NCBI GenBank assembly: GCA_905183005.1
Contig: CAJJDO010000039.1
Span: 478,354-542,353 of the forward strand
Source of the DNA: Paramecium pentaurelia
Taxonomy: Eukaryota > Ciliophora > Oligohymenophorea > Peniculida > Parameciidae
Direction: 5' to 3'
Length of the DNA stretch: 64,000 nt
Shown here: positions 1-12,756 of the stretch, one piece after another
Numbering within the stretch: position 1 is the stretch's first letter
Layout: every line of letters starts with the position of its first letter
The notes under the pieces: model-generated
Databases searched by the model: none
The model's input: the letters and a program-made list of their open reading frames with translations, nothing else
Told to the model about the DNA's origin: nothing
Program-made: the position numbers and the translations under genes

Positions 1-2679
1 ATGGCAGTTTTATAAGAATAACCAAAAGATTTATCAGATGAATTTAAAAATACTATGAAATATTTTGCATAATCAATCTAAGATTTATGTGACAAAATAT
101 AATAATAATCTAATATTTCAAGAGAATAAATATTACCAATTTTAAATATTCTATTCTCATTAAATTCATTTTCTGGTTCATTAATTTTATTATTATAATA
201 TTCACCATAAATTGGAAAATAAATGTAAAATTCAATTATAATTAATACTGGTATATAGATATTTGATGATAAAATGAATGAAATTAAAAGTTATATACTA
301 AAATCTTATATGATAATATTTTAAATATTACTTAATACACGTAATAAATCAGAAGTTAAAAAAGGACCATTTGGTCCCTATCTTAATCCAATCACTCAAC
401 TTTTACTATATTCCATACTTACTTATACAAATAGTGAAACAACTAATGTGATTCTAAAGTAATTCTAAAACAATATAATTATAGTAAACCATTTTTAAGA
501 AATATAATAACATACATCCTTAAATTGTTAGCAAATCTTGGATCATAAACAGAATAATATCAAATATTCTCAGATTCTAAAGTCCCTTTAATAACAGATG
601 TTATATATCCTTATTTAATAACATCCTAATAAGAATATTAAAAAATGAATGAAGAACCAGAAGAATTTGTAAATCTGGCACTTGATACTGTTGATAAATA
701 AGAATCTGATATTCCTAAAACAGCAGCAGCATAATTATTAGAAACTTTATGTGATCATATTGATGGATCTACAACATTCTTAGCTAATTTAGCTGTTATT
801 ATAACATAAAATGCAATTAATAATTTATCATCTAAACCTGTTTCACTTAATGAATAATAATAAACATTCATTTAAGCAATATCAGATAAGTAATATTATT
901 GAAATAATGTATTTAGAAAATTATTTACTGAATATAATGCAGTTGATAGAATTGAAAGTAGTTTAATTGTATTAACAATAATGAGTTATTTAATTTAAAA
1001 GAGATTTGATATAGTTAGTATGATGGAATAATTATTAACTGAAAATTTAATATTTTTCTAAAATATTCAACATCAAATAATAAAAGTTAGATTTTCATTA
1101 TTTTTTGGTTACTATTGTGATAATCTATTCAAAAAAGATATTTAATCATAAAGTATGTTAATGTATTTATCAATTTTAATTAATTTTGTTTAACCAAAAG
1201 AACCAGTTGTATTGTATTAATCAATAGATGCATTAAAAGATGTATTTGAAGATGATGAATTAAAAACAAAAACAAAAGGATTAGTTGCTGTTGTATTTCC
1301 TTCATTATGCAATGGTTTAACATTTAGTATTTATGAAAGACATTTTGAAATGATAATAAATCTTTTAAAGAGATATCCATAAGTATTTTAATAAAATGAA
1401 AATTTATTAATTGGATTAATGTAAATTTTAGTATAAAGAATAATTTAAGAATAAGAATTAATTAATAATGGAGATTCTTAAAGACATATATATTTAAATA
1501 GATGTTGGAATATTATTAGATCATTAGCAGATTAAAATGAATATACAAATTTATTAGTAACATTAGAATAAAGCATTACATAATTATATTAAATGTTAGC
1601 AATTTGTTAAAAAATAGATTTTGATGAAGATTTAATTTTATTCATCTCTTTATGTATATAAAAATTGTCATCTGTAACAGCTTTATAAATGTAAGTATTA
1701 CCTCATTTTATGAATGTTATTTAAAAATAAAATTGTAGATTAGGAAATTTATATGAAACACTTAATTATTATATTCATTATGGTAGAAATCATTTTATTG
1801 ATGAATAATATTAATAAATATTTTTCAATTTAGCATTTTAACATTTACATTCTGATCAATCTTTTGAAGATATAGAATAAGCTGAAGGAGCATTACTTAT
1901 TTAATTAGGAATATAAGAACTTAATTAAGATTTAAAAAAAAATATTTTAGAATAAATATTAAATTAAACTGTTACTATGATATCTAAAAAAGAACTTACA
2001 GGTCTATTAAGATCAAGAATAACTGGAATTATTTTAAGTGCACTTTATTCTGTTCCTGAATTAACTTGTGAAATATTATCAGGAATGTTTTTAGCTGTCT
2101 ATAATTAAGTACTTGATACTTAATATTCACCTGGTTATGATATTAAATTGTTTGTAATTACAATGTCATCTTTAATTAATAAATAACATAATTTATTAAC
2201 ACCTAAATTAATTACAACTATTGTTAATAATTTATTTTAATAAGAAAAATTTGAAAAAGAGACTGAATTAAAAAAATTGAATAGGTTATTTTATATTTTA
2301 ATATTAGTTCTTTTGATGGAGAAGATTTTGATGAAGAAGATGATGATGATGAAGACTTTAATGATTAAGATGACATTAGTGAAGCTTAATAATAAATAGA
2401 ATAATTTTTAAGTCCTATTGTAAAAGTTGATGAATATTCAGTATTTAAAAATACTCTATTTACAATTAAATAATAGTAATATATTTTTAATTATTAGATA
2501 TGTTACTGGTATTGAACAACTTAAAAAAGAATTAGATAATTAAATTGTTGCTAAACTTAATGAGTTAATGTCTTTTGTTAGAATAAGTACAAATGATGGT
2601 ATTCAACCTACAAGAAAAGTAAATCTTATTTTTTATCATTTAGCTTATTAAAGCATAAAGAAGAAAGAAGAATAATTGA
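1..2679 (+). CDS. Importin-7/8-like karyopherin (5' partial)
   Basis: Beta-karyopherin that would carry cargo through nuclear pores with Ran. Four introns (459-484, 2285-2307, 2476-2497, 2619-2643) give an open frame of 860 residues ending at TGA 2677-2679. What is seen: all-helical HEAT-like sequence throughout, a segment EEPEEFVNLALDT followed by an alanine-rich helix, and near the C-terminus a strongly acidic stretch (DEEDDDDEDFND) followed by VDEYSVFKNTL. Acid patch plus a DEY.iFK segment is the arrangement I know from importin-7/8 tails. Family members are about 1,040 residues and begin with an importin-beta N-domain that is missing here. The ATG at position 1 is therefore probably an internal Met, with the true start outside the window. 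Alternative: another importin such as importin-9. The karyopherin assignment is firmer than the subfamily. Confidence 0.75.
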
Positions 2680-2680
2680 T

Positions 2681-2710
2681 TATCTATATATATATATATA
2701 TATATTATTA
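2681..2710. repeat. (TA)n tract between convergent genes
   Basis: A run of alternating T and A, about 25 bp, fills most of the 66-bp spacer between the ends of the importin-like gene and the WD40 gene. No other signal is visible there. It probably contains the overlapping 3' ends of both transcripts. Confidence 0.7.
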
Positions 2711-2745
2711 ATATATATCTTTCTAATTTATAATATGATTAAATC

Positions 2746-4320
2746 TCAATATTAGATATTTTTATCAGAATAAAATTCCAATTTCTAATTTGCAATAAGT
2801 GCTATTACTTTTCCATCATTTGATGAATATACTTAATCACTTTTTACTTAAATCTATTATATTTTTTTAATTCCCTCTTTCTATTCTATTTAATAAATTG
2901 TTGTTTCCTTTGATCTACCTGATGAAACTGCTAAAACTTTCCCTTTTTTACTATAACCTACTTAAAATGAGGTAAGTATTGACACACATTTTTCATCATA
3001 ACTATCATTAGGTGAATATATATATGAATTCATATTATTATCTTTTAAAATTGCAATCAAATTTAAATCTTATATAAAAGTAATAAAATTAACCTCTTAT
3101 GATTGATCTATTATTGTATTTTTTAATTTCCATTAACTATTTTAATATTAATATACATATATTTAACAATCTGAGCTACCTGCTGCTAAATAAGAATCAT
3201 CATTATTAAAACTCACACATAAAAATTACTTTTTACTTTAATTTAAAACTTAAGCCTTTTCCCATTTATAAAATTCTCTTTTCCATAAATGTATTTAATT
3301 AGAAACAGCAGCTAATACATTACCTTTATTATTCAATTATAAACCTATGATACCACTAGATTAACCATCTAATACTTAAGATTTTTTCCATTCTTATGGT
3401 TCCAATTTCCAATATATTATAGTATTATCTTGACTTCCTGTAAAGAAAGAATCATCCCAAGTTGAAAAACAAATAGATTTTACATCACCAGAATGACAAT
3501 TTTCTAAATCTTATATTTTTGAGATTTAATTATTCTCATATTTCCAAATCTAAACATAACAATTATTATTCTTTAATTTTGAACTACCTACAACAAATAG
3601 ATTATTTTCTTTATTAAATTTTATATCATAAATTTTTGATTATTCTAATTAAGCCTCAGCTATTTTCATAAATCGATCTCCTTCTACTATTTATTGTTCT
3701 TTAATTTATAACAAATTATCAAATTTTGGATAAATTATTTATGTATTTTTTAAATCTTATTATACTTAATCAATGTTGACTAACTTTAATTAATCTTATA
3801 ATTTATTTATTTTCCCTCTTAATTGCTCAAGTTTACTAAAATATTAAATAGAATTATTTTCTTATAATACTAATTCTTCACTATTTTATTTTATTAAATA
3901 ACTGACTTATTCTGCCATCTTAATCAATTCTTTTTTATCACATTATTATTTTTTTTGTAAACAAACTTCTATAGAATCATTAGCTTTTATGGCTTAATTT
4001 TGTATAATTAATTCATATAATTATTAATGCTCTAATTCTAATTAATTATAATATGCTTATATCTAATTTAATTGATTCTTAACAAAAGCAAATAATTCCT
4101 TATCTTATTTCAATATTCCATTTTATTCATTTTATGATTATTAAACAGAGACTGCAAATTCAAATATACCTTCAATACTATGCAAATTTTATTGTAGTTA
4201 CAAATTACATCGATGACAATATAATCTTTTCTCTTCAGGAAGCCCTGTTGTTAAATTTATTAGACTAATTGAGCATTTTTAATGATTTTGGCAATTTAAT
4301 CTAGGAGCAATGAAACTCAT
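2746..4320 (-). CDS. WD40-repeat protein with N-terminal Cys/His cluster and coiled coil
   Basis: Single-exon gene of 524 residues, 525 codons including TGA. The N-terminus has C10-x2-H13-x2-C16 and C35-H36-x-C38, a likely zinc-binding knuckle of B-box style. A glutamine-rich coiled-coil region follows to about residue 220. The C-terminal half has beta-propeller blades, visible as recurring Trp-containing ends (IYWK, LWKR, QIWKY) preceded by Gly-Ser/Asp turns such as FFTGSQDNT. Ciliates have many paralogs with this layout, and no specific partner can be named. The ATG at 4318-4320 is the first in frame and places the Cys cluster at the extreme N-terminus. The gene converges with the importin-like gene. 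Confidence 0.85.
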
Positions 4321-4639
4321 TGTTTAAGATTTTTATATTTTTAAATTAATATACTAAATCAAGATTAATGAATAATTTATATATAAATAATCACTCATTA
4401 TCAAAAAAAAATTTAATGCTATTTCAAATTCTCTATGATTTCAAAAGCATAACTTAAATTAAATAATTTAACAGACATTATATTCTTCAAATTCTCTAAA
4501 TCCAAAATATTTCATTAACTTACTTATTATAATAGAATAATTTTAAGTTAAGCATCATTTTATTTATTATTCGTGATTTCCTAAAAATATCCATATTTTT
4601 CAATATGTTAATATTATATTTATTGTAATCAATTTTGAA

Positions 4640-5266
4640 ATGAGGCTTTAATCTAAAATCTTAGAGAAATAAGTTATTCAAAAAAAAAAATATTAGAAAA
4701 ATATGCTTTTTAAAGAAATCAAAACTTATAGAATATAAATAAATTAATTAAAAATCAAGTATTATAACATCAAGAAATTATGTTTAATTTGATTATTATA
4801 TAATAAATAGTATGAACTTCATTTTGAGTCATCTTTAATTAGATTTTAATGTATCTTTACATTTGCTGCTTTATTTATTCATAAAACTATAAATTAAGTC
4901 CAAAAAAAGTTCTAATAATCTAAATACAATCTGATCAATTATCATTTAATAATAATATTATCAGAATTAAATTATATAGCCAATTAATAATTCATAAATA
5001 TACATAATTATGATATAAATATTTCTACTTAAACTGTCATATTTTCTTTGATAAATTTTATAATCTAGATTGCATTCATCCCTAAACAAGAGATCATAAC
5101 TATTTTATTTAAGATAATGATTTTAGTGAGTGAAATAAAAGTGCTGCTTTTTTAACAAGTATTTGTACTAAATGGTTATATATTTGTCTTATAGATTAAA
5201 GCATTTTTATTCTCTTAAATTAACAATTAAAATTATATAATAAAGTAGTTTATAGAAAAATTGTGA
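4640..5266 (+). CDS. Possible multi-pass membrane protein, 5' structure unresolved
   Basis: From 4793 to the TGA at 5264-5266 there are 158 open codons with several hydrophobic helices (for example around FTFAALFIH, VIFSLINFIIQIAFI and ITILFKIMILV). This is far longer than chance in a code with only TGA as stop at this base composition. An in-frame TGA sits at 4790-4792. I could not find a short intron that joins this frame cleanly to the ATG at 4640, and an 11-base A-run at 4680-4690 lies between them. Either an upstream exon is misread, there is a sequence error, or the gene is decaying. No family was recognised. It ends 70 bp from the convergent CBM48 gene. The 320 bp between 4321 and 4640 show nothing else. 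Confidence 0.4.
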
Positions 5267-5336
5267 CTATGCTTGATTCAAAAAGGTTAATAATTTATAA
5301 TGATTCTTTTTGATTATGAATTAGTTGAACATTTAC

Positions 5337-6404
5337 TCAAACATTTATTAAATTATTTTAACCATTGTATTCATTCTAATCACTGACTTTCCATTCATCA
5401 TCTACAATAAATTTGAATTAATGATTTCCTGTTGGTATATTTACTTCAATTTCAAATCTTAGGAATTAAGATAACATGTACCTATTGTCTTTTTATAGTA
5501 ATTCAATTTTATCTATCCAATTTAACCAGCTACCAGTTAAGAATACCTTACTACCTCCTTAAGACCTATGATAAAGTAAATTAAAAGTACCATACAAATT
5601 TATATTGAGAATATTATATCTAATTTTAATTCTATTTTATATAAGTGAATATTTATACTTTTACTTCAATTTATATAATTTCTTATTCATATTTTTATAA
5701 TCTTAATTTTTCAACCTCTTATTTTTATATAAATTTTTAATGTTCTTATTGTTAATCTCTTTATTATTAAATGTATTATTGTCCTCTAATTCTCTCTAAT
5801 TCAATCTACACACTTTATTCATCATTTTATTCTGATTTAATTGGTAGATTTTCTTTTAATGATTATTTTCCAAAATACAAAACAGCATCATCATATTACT
5901 AAAAATATTATTTTATTAACCTGTTATTTAATTTTTGATAATTCTTCCTTTGCTAATTGTCCTTATTTAATAAGAGCATCTTTATCAAGTTCATTTAAAA
6001 TTTGAATAGTATTTTAATTATTCTCATACTAAAATTAGTCCTACTTATTTTAGATATTCAAAATCAAAGCTTCTAGTAATAGATAATATAGATACCTTAA
6101 GATTCTATTTTTATTATTTTATCTAATTCATTTAAACTAGCTGGAGTATAGATTATGTGATTTTCATCTGCAATATTATACTTTATTTTATAAATTAAAT
6201 ACTTAGGGCTATTAGGATCTCTCTTTTTTTCTAAGACACAAATTACCCATTAAAATAAATTATAAATATATATTATCAACAAACTATGGTTGTAGGCTTA
6301 ATATTTCAGATAACCTAATATGGTTTTATTAATTAATTAAATTAACTTTGTACTTTTTATTATATATTTATAACTTGTACAAATTTTTAGTGAAAAATAC
6401 ACAT
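5337..6404 (-). CDS. Protein with C-terminal glycogen-binding (CBM48/AMPK-beta-like) domain
   Basis: Five introns (29, 23, 22, 25 and a 24-nt one near the 3' end) give about 314 residues. The last 80 residues read as a CBM48: FVWSQGGSKVFLTGSW, then LNW, then FEIEVNIPTGNHQFKFIVDD and EW. This matches the strand order and Trp/Gly positions of the AMPK beta carbohydrate-binding module. The middle is a Gln/Glu-rich coiled coil. The N-terminal part (after MCIFHQKF) has a hydrophobic stretch and is unrecognised. The start at 6402-6404 is chosen because a 29-nt intron joins it to the conserved frame. It may bind starch or amylopectin-like polymer or act in a kinase complex. The AMPK-beta C-terminal alpha/gamma-binding region is absent, so it is probably not a classical AMPK subunit. 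Confidence 0.75.
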
Positions 6405-6471
6405 TTTATTTTACGATTATAATTTCTTAATATTTAAATAATTTTATTAATAATTGAATTTGAATTTGAAA

Positions 6472-6687
6472 ATGAACTCAAAATAGTTAAAATTTTAAAT
6501 AGAAGTTGAAAATCCAAACAAGGAGAATGAATGTTATTAAGATGGACATAGATTTAATAAATAAAGAATTAGTCGTATTCCTCTAACAGATATTACTGAT
6601 ATATTATATCCTAAAAGAACAGAAATGAAATCATCACCTCTTAAATGGGTTCAATTAAAGTTCTCCTCCACTATTTAATTGAGATGA
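6472..6687 (+). CDS. Small ORF, possibly first exon of an unresolved gene
   Basis: An ATG-initiated frame of 71 residues with balanced composition (for example RISRIPLTDITDILYPKR) lies divergent to the CBM48 gene and 67 bp from its start. It ends at TGA 6685-6687, 80 bp before the end of the convergent VWA gene. Another frame nearby (DDNIEIIPLNHYTYL) also looks protein-like, so a missed intron is possible, but none of the GT...AG pairs I tried joins them in phase. No family recognised. Confidence 0.35.
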
Positions 6688-6766
6688 TAACATTGAAATA
6701 ATACCTTTAAATCATTATACATATCTTTCTTTAACAAAATATAATTGTTTATATGATGATGAAGAT

Positions 6767-8262
6767 TCAATCATTATAATCGACATCTGGCAATAGTTCT
6801 CTGATGATCATATCACTAACTTTAAAATCCATTTCTTTAGCATTAGACAAATCAGTTTCTTCATAATTAGTAAATTTTTCTTTAAATAACTTTTTCATTT
6901 TGTCCAATATATTTGTTTTATTGACATTTATCAATCGATAATGAATTTCTCTAATGTTGATTACATGAGTAACTTTATCAAGATTTACACCAGATCTATA
7001 TATATATATGTTAAATAATACGGAACACCATTAGGCCATTGTGAATGTTAATCAGTAAATTCTTTACCATGGGGAGGAGCATCAGCAACATGAAAAATGT
7101 ATCTTAATGAAGGTGTTCTAGTGGGATCTCTCCATTCAATCTTTTTTGCTGCATCATACAATCCATCTAAGACAGCTTCTGGTGCATCTCCTCCTCCATA
7201 AGCATCTTGTTAATCTATAAATTTAATAATTTCATCTTCTCCACATAAATCTTATATCTTAGTTATATATGAAACATCTTAAGGAGGATGATCTCTATAA
7301 CATACAAATCCAAATTTAACACTAATGTCTTCATTTTAAGCTTTATTTTTAATATTTTTAATAATTTCTTTTACAGTATTCTATATTATTTTATAAATAA
7401 TTACTTTTGTTTAAGTTAAATATTAAGACATAGAGGAGGTAGTATCTACACAAAATACGACATCAACTATCCCAGCTGCAGCTTTGCTTTCAGTTCTTCT
7501 AGGTAATTTTACAGAATCTGTTTATTTTTATTCTTATTATTCCTTTTATTATTCTTTTTTTCCACTTTTTTCTTTTTTTTCATTTTTCTTATCTGTTTTT
7601 TCAACAGGCTTATTATCACTTTTATCATTTCCTAATTTATCTGATTTTTCAATATCTTTTTTCTCAGATTTATCTAAAACTTTTTTTTCACTTTTATCTT
7701 TATTTTTTTTTTCAGATTTTTCTTCTACTTTTTTTTCACTTTTACTAACTTCTTTTTCATTTTTCTTTTCCACAACTTATGGTTTTTTGTCATCTTTAGA
7801 AGTATTAGCTTTAACTGGAGTTTTTTTAGTTGTACTTTTTTTAACAGGACTTTTTTTTGGAGTACTTTTTTTTTTACTTATAATTTTTTTTTAAACAGGT
7901 TTGACTTTTTAATTTGTTTCTTTATTATTTTTAACAACTTAGACTTCATCTTATTATTTTTATTTTGTATCATCTTTAATTGTCTATTTTTCTTCTTTTT
8001 AATTTGAATTCTTTTTAGGCTCATTCTTATCTATTTCGTTAATTAATTTCTTTTATTTCACCTCTTATGTCTACTTAGTAATCTTTTTTTATTATACACC
8101 TAAGTATTATAAGAGTTATTTACCATTACTTTTACTTCTAGTCTAACCTAATTTCTCATGTACAATATTCTCATTATCTTTTATTAAAGCCTATATAGTT
8201 CTCGTTCTTCGAATTGGAGCTTTTTTAGTATCTTATTTCTTAGGAGCAGCTTTCTTGACCAT
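6767..8262 (-). CDS. Lys-rich protein with von Willebrand factor A domain
   Basis: One 26-nt intron near the 3' end gives 489 residues. The first ~230 residues are extremely rich in K, E, S and D (many KSEKK-type repeats), likely disordered and nucleic-acid or cytoskeleton binding. A VWA domain follows: DVVFCVDTTSSM supplies the metal-ion site (D-x-T/S-x-S), and later YGGGDAPEAVLDGL and HVADAPPHGKEF follow. The latter segments match the VWA type found next to alpha-kinases (Dictyostelium VwkA-like) and in many ciliate proteins. No kinase domain follows here. The start at 8260-8262 (MVKKAAPKK) is the first ATG. The Lys-rich part produces a long antisense open frame that is not a gene. Confidence 0.8.
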
Positions 8263-8652
8263 TATGAATTTTAATCAATTTTATAATTATTAATAATTTC
8301 TCAATCTTCCAGAAAAGTATTATAAAATCTAATTAAAATTAATCATATTTCATGAATCTATTCATATATTTACTTTTTATCTAATGTATAAATTTATAAA
8401 TTATTATTAATCATAGAATAAAACATTAATAGTTTGAATAATCTCTATAAAAAATTAAAGAAAATATGATAATTTTTATTATATTATAAAATATTCTAAT
8501 TTAATAAAATGATTACAATTAAAAATTCTTAATCATTTTGAAGATATAAATATTTTATAGATTTTAGATTCATTAACTTAGTTCTATTTTTATAAATAAA
8601 TTATTTATATATTTATTTTCTAATAATTAATATATTTAGTTTTAATTTATTA

Positions 8653-11357
8653 ATGATGAAACAATTAAAATAGCCTTCTCAAATAATTAAGATTATTTAA
8701 AATAACAATAGCCATAATATATCAGAAATAATTATTGTTTAAGAATATTCATTGGTACAATTAAAGGAAAATGAGTTAAATCTAATTTATTAAGCTAATG
8801 AAAAAATAGTTGATGCAGTTCCTATTCAATATCCATTAAATTAATTTTAAATTGCCATTTTATATCAAAGTGGTCATATTGAATTATATTAACCTAAGAC
8901 TCATTAAATCACATTATAATTGAGTTTGTAAGGTTAATTAAAAATGCCATATAAATTATTTTATGTTAAGAATTTCCTGTATGCATCTGATTATATATAA
9001 GGAATGATTATAATCAATTTAAGTATATAAGAAGAATAGAATTTCATGAAAAAGGATGTAAGAATTATAAGTGTAAATGAAATAGAAGACCATACATTAA
9101 TATTTTATTATACAACCAAAAAATTAATATAATATGATTTAAAAACTTAATAAGAGATTTGTTTACTTGAAAATTAATAAATATAAAGATTTTCAAACAT
9201 ATCTAAATTATTTGTAAAAAATAATATATTAGTTACCTATTCTTATTAAACACTTTCATTTTATTAATTAAATCCATTCAAAGAAATTAATAATTATTCA
9301 AAACTAATAAATAATAAAATAATAGATATATTAGAATATGGATTAAATAAAAATTAATATTTAATAATTCAAGAAAATGGTTAAATTGATTTAATAACAT
9401 TAAAAACTGAGTAAAAAGTAAGCAATCATTTAAATGTTATCAAATTAGATGTTGAAGAAATTCTATTGAGTTATTTACTAAATAATGAATTATTAATTAT
9501 AGTTTCAAAAGATGGAATCTCAGTATTTGATGCTAATTTTGTATTAAATTTCCAATTATAATTATGTAGAAATATGACTAACCTATTTGAATTTAAAAAT
9601 AATTTGTATGCTATTAAATAGTATAATGATTATAGCAAACCATTTGTTCTTAAGAATATAAAAAATATGAAAGAAAAAAAAATTATTACTAAATTTTCTT
9701 AAACATTAATAATCAAATAAATTTTGTAAGTAGATTAATATTTATTAATTATCACTAATAATTAAATTTAATTATATTAAGATATTCAATAATTATAAGT
9801 GTTAAATTATTAAAGCTAAATACAACAATGTATGATACTAAATAATTAATATGTTATATTATCAAATGATTAAAAATTATAATTATATCATATATAAAAT
9901 GATTAATTGTAATTGTTAGATCAAATTAATTAGGAAGCAATTGTAATTAAATCTCATTTTAAATAAAATCAATTTACAATATTCAATAATAATGGTTATA
10001 TTTAATTATATGAAATTGATCAAAATAAATTAATATTTAAAACTTAATCATAATAATATCTTGACTTAAGTAGTTATTATATAGATTAATAAAATTTGAT
10101 AATTTGTAGATTTGATTGTTAATTAACTCAATTTAAATTTTAAGGAGAAGTAGAAGTAGAAGGAATTCCACTTTAAACATTTTAAATGAATTCAATAGCT
10201 ATATTGATTAATTACAATAATATTACTAATGAATATATAGTTTTTTGTTAAAATGGATAATGTTATGTATTTGATAATTAATTAAATGTCAAAATTATAA
10301 ATAATCCAGTTGGTATTAATAATATTGTATAAGAAATATAACATTTTAATAATTTCTACCTTATAACTATTTTATAATAAAGATCAATCAAATACTTAGT
10401 TTTTGAAGAAATGAATGACTATTATATTTCAATTAAGGAAAATGATTCACTTTTTTTAAGTAATAAAAATGAACTTTATTTATTAAATAATCAAAGTTTG
10501 GATAAAATAAGTTTAAGAGATCAAGAAATAGGATACTTAGATGTAAATATATTTCCAAAACAAGAATAAGTTTTATTATTAAAAAATAATATACTTATTA
10601 CTTAAAATTGTGTTTATAAATATTTTGATAACTCATTTGAAATAATTCAAGATTTTGGATAAGAATAAAAAAGAATATATAATGCAGATATTGAAGGGGA
10701 AAATATAGGATTATTATTAAATGATTCATCTATTTGTATTATGAATGCAAATTAAAATAGAAAAATAGATGTGAGAATACATAAAATAAAAGAAGAATAT
10801 AAATATTAATAGATAAAATTGTCAAAAGATATTATTATATTAACATATTAAAATTAAGTAACAATCTATTCATTAAATAAATTTGATTAATTAGAGTAAT
10901 TTAAAGCTATATATCCAGATAAGAATTTTTGTAAAGACGAAGAAATAATTTAGATACATATAGAAACACATTCTGAATCATAATTAGTATTGAATTTATT
11001 AATTTAATAAGCAGGAATAGCAATAGTAAATTTAAAAATAAATAAATATAATGGAGTTACATAGGTTCGATTAAATAAAGTAAATTATAAATTATTATTA
11101 AATAGAAAATTTATTCTCCTATTGATGTTTCTGAACATTTAAGAATGTAAATGCTTTAAACAACATGGCAATTATTTAATACAAAAAATGAATGTTAAGT
11201 TTTTAAGCATGTTCATAATTTCTTTGATTCTAGTCTCCAACCTATTTAAGAGAAACCAGAAATAATTAATGATTATGTCATAGATTCAATATAATTTAAT
11301 GGAGTTATATATTATTTAGGTATATGTGGTGCTTTATGGAGTTTACACTTGGACTGA
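8653..11357 (+). CDS. Large conserved-looking protein of unknown function
   Basis: One 26-nt intron (about 11,082-11,107) gives exactly 893 codons (892 residues), a strong sign of a real gene. The sequence is beta-rich with short hydrophobic strands ending in charged turns, repeated roughly every 40-50 residues (for example LLIVSKDGISVFD-like units). This suggests one or two beta-propellers without canonical WD signatures. No catalytic motif, signal peptide or membrane segment is obvious. The last 90 residues after the intron, with WQLF and FFDSSLQPI, look alpha-helical. I do not recognise the family. Its end lies 60 bp from the convergent ankyrin gene. Confidence 0.75.
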
Positions 11358-11417
11358 ATTATAATAATATTTATATATATATATATTTATAGATAGAGAA
11401 TATTAATTATATATTTA

Positions 11418-12536
11418 TCAAAAACAGCAAAGAGTATCTGCTTTGAGATTTGATTTAATGAGTTATTTTATTTGAGGATTTGTAGTTTATCGAATGGCTG
11501 CTTTTAATTCTTTGTTTGAATAATTAGATTTTTCTAGTAACAATTAAACACAATGATAATGATTCCATCTAATTGAGACTTCTAAAGGAGATTCATAAAA
11601 GTTTTCATAAACTTTACTTTTTATAAAAGGATTTGCTTATTAATCTAATAAAAATTTAATAACTTCAAGATTTCCATTTTTACAAGATATGTATAAAGAA
11701 TTTTATCCAAATTTGTTGAAAGAATTCAATATATGTTTTGGATCAGTAGGACAATATAAATGTCTAAAATATATATTATAAAATTAATTTACTTTTTTGG
11801 ATACATTTTTAATAATTTAATCATATTTTGAATATCCTTTTATGATCCTTATTCAGAATAATAAATGAATCTATCTACTAATTTTAAATTTGATAAGATA
11901 TCATTAACATTTTCATAATCCCTTGATGATGGTTCTGGATGTATTTTAGAAACATTCATATTAGTAGATGGTTAGATCATTGTTTCTTTTAATTAATCCT
12001 AATTAATCTATTTAATAAATATACTAGGTTTGATATATGTTCAACAATGTTTTATTACATTCTTCTAATACTTAAAAGTAAATTCCCAAAAGCTTTAAAT
12101 TTATTTTTTTTTGGAGAATCATCTCCATTAATCTTTGTTGGTGATTCAATAATAGTATTAGTTTAAAGAAGTTAATCATCTTTCAAAAATTAAAATTCTT
12201 ATTACTCTTTTTTATTCATATCAATACTAATTTAATCTTTTTTAATCTATTATTAAGATAAAATATATAATTCATACTTGAGAATTGGCAAACTCACTTT
12301 GGAAATCTTGACTTAATTTATTTTGACTTGACAATTATTATGATTCTTTAAGTTCTTGACTTTTATATTCAGAAAAGCTAAGTTTTCTATTTGAAGGACT
12401 ATAATCTTCTAATAATTACTATAATCTAAATTCAATATACTTGAATGTTATTAAATCCTACTTATGAATTAGGAGATGAACTTTATTTTTTCTCTGGTTA
12501 AATTGGGATGATATATTTTGAGTATATGTTATCCAT
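11418..12536 (-). CDS. Ankyrin-repeat protein
   Basis: Four introns (22, 31, 26, 29 nt) give exactly 337 codons (336 residues). The N-terminal two-thirds are Ser/Gln/Asn-rich and probably disordered. The C-terminal third carries ankyrin repeats: GQNSLYISCKNGNLEVIKFLL followed by D..ANPF, then ESPLEVSIRWNHYHCVQLLL. A shorter helical unit follows and the protein ends in CCF. Likely a protein-interaction adaptor; the partner is unknown. The start at 12534-12536 is the first ATG (MDNIYSKY). Confidence 0.8.
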
Positions 12537-12756
12537 TATATTAATTATTTATATATATATATATATTAATCTAATCAATATTTAATTAACAAATAAACTA
12601 ATTATCTAAATTTTATATATAAGGATTCCTCTTCAGATATTTGATATCATTTATAATAGATTCAAATTATATATTTTCTTTTAATTGTTTAATTTTACTT
12701 TATTCAAATTTAAACTTTAAACATCTAATTTAGATATAATTTATTAATTATATTAA

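Noticed and set aside
1..3. ATG at position 1 as a true start codon
   Set aside because: The protein lacks the ~180-residue N-terminal part of its family, so this Met is more likely internal to a gene cut by the window edge.
7484..7894. 136-codon Phe/Ser-rich plus-strand ORF
   Set aside because: It is the antisense of the Lys/Ser/Glu-rich N-terminal part of the VWA-domain gene, whose composition removes stops on the other strand.
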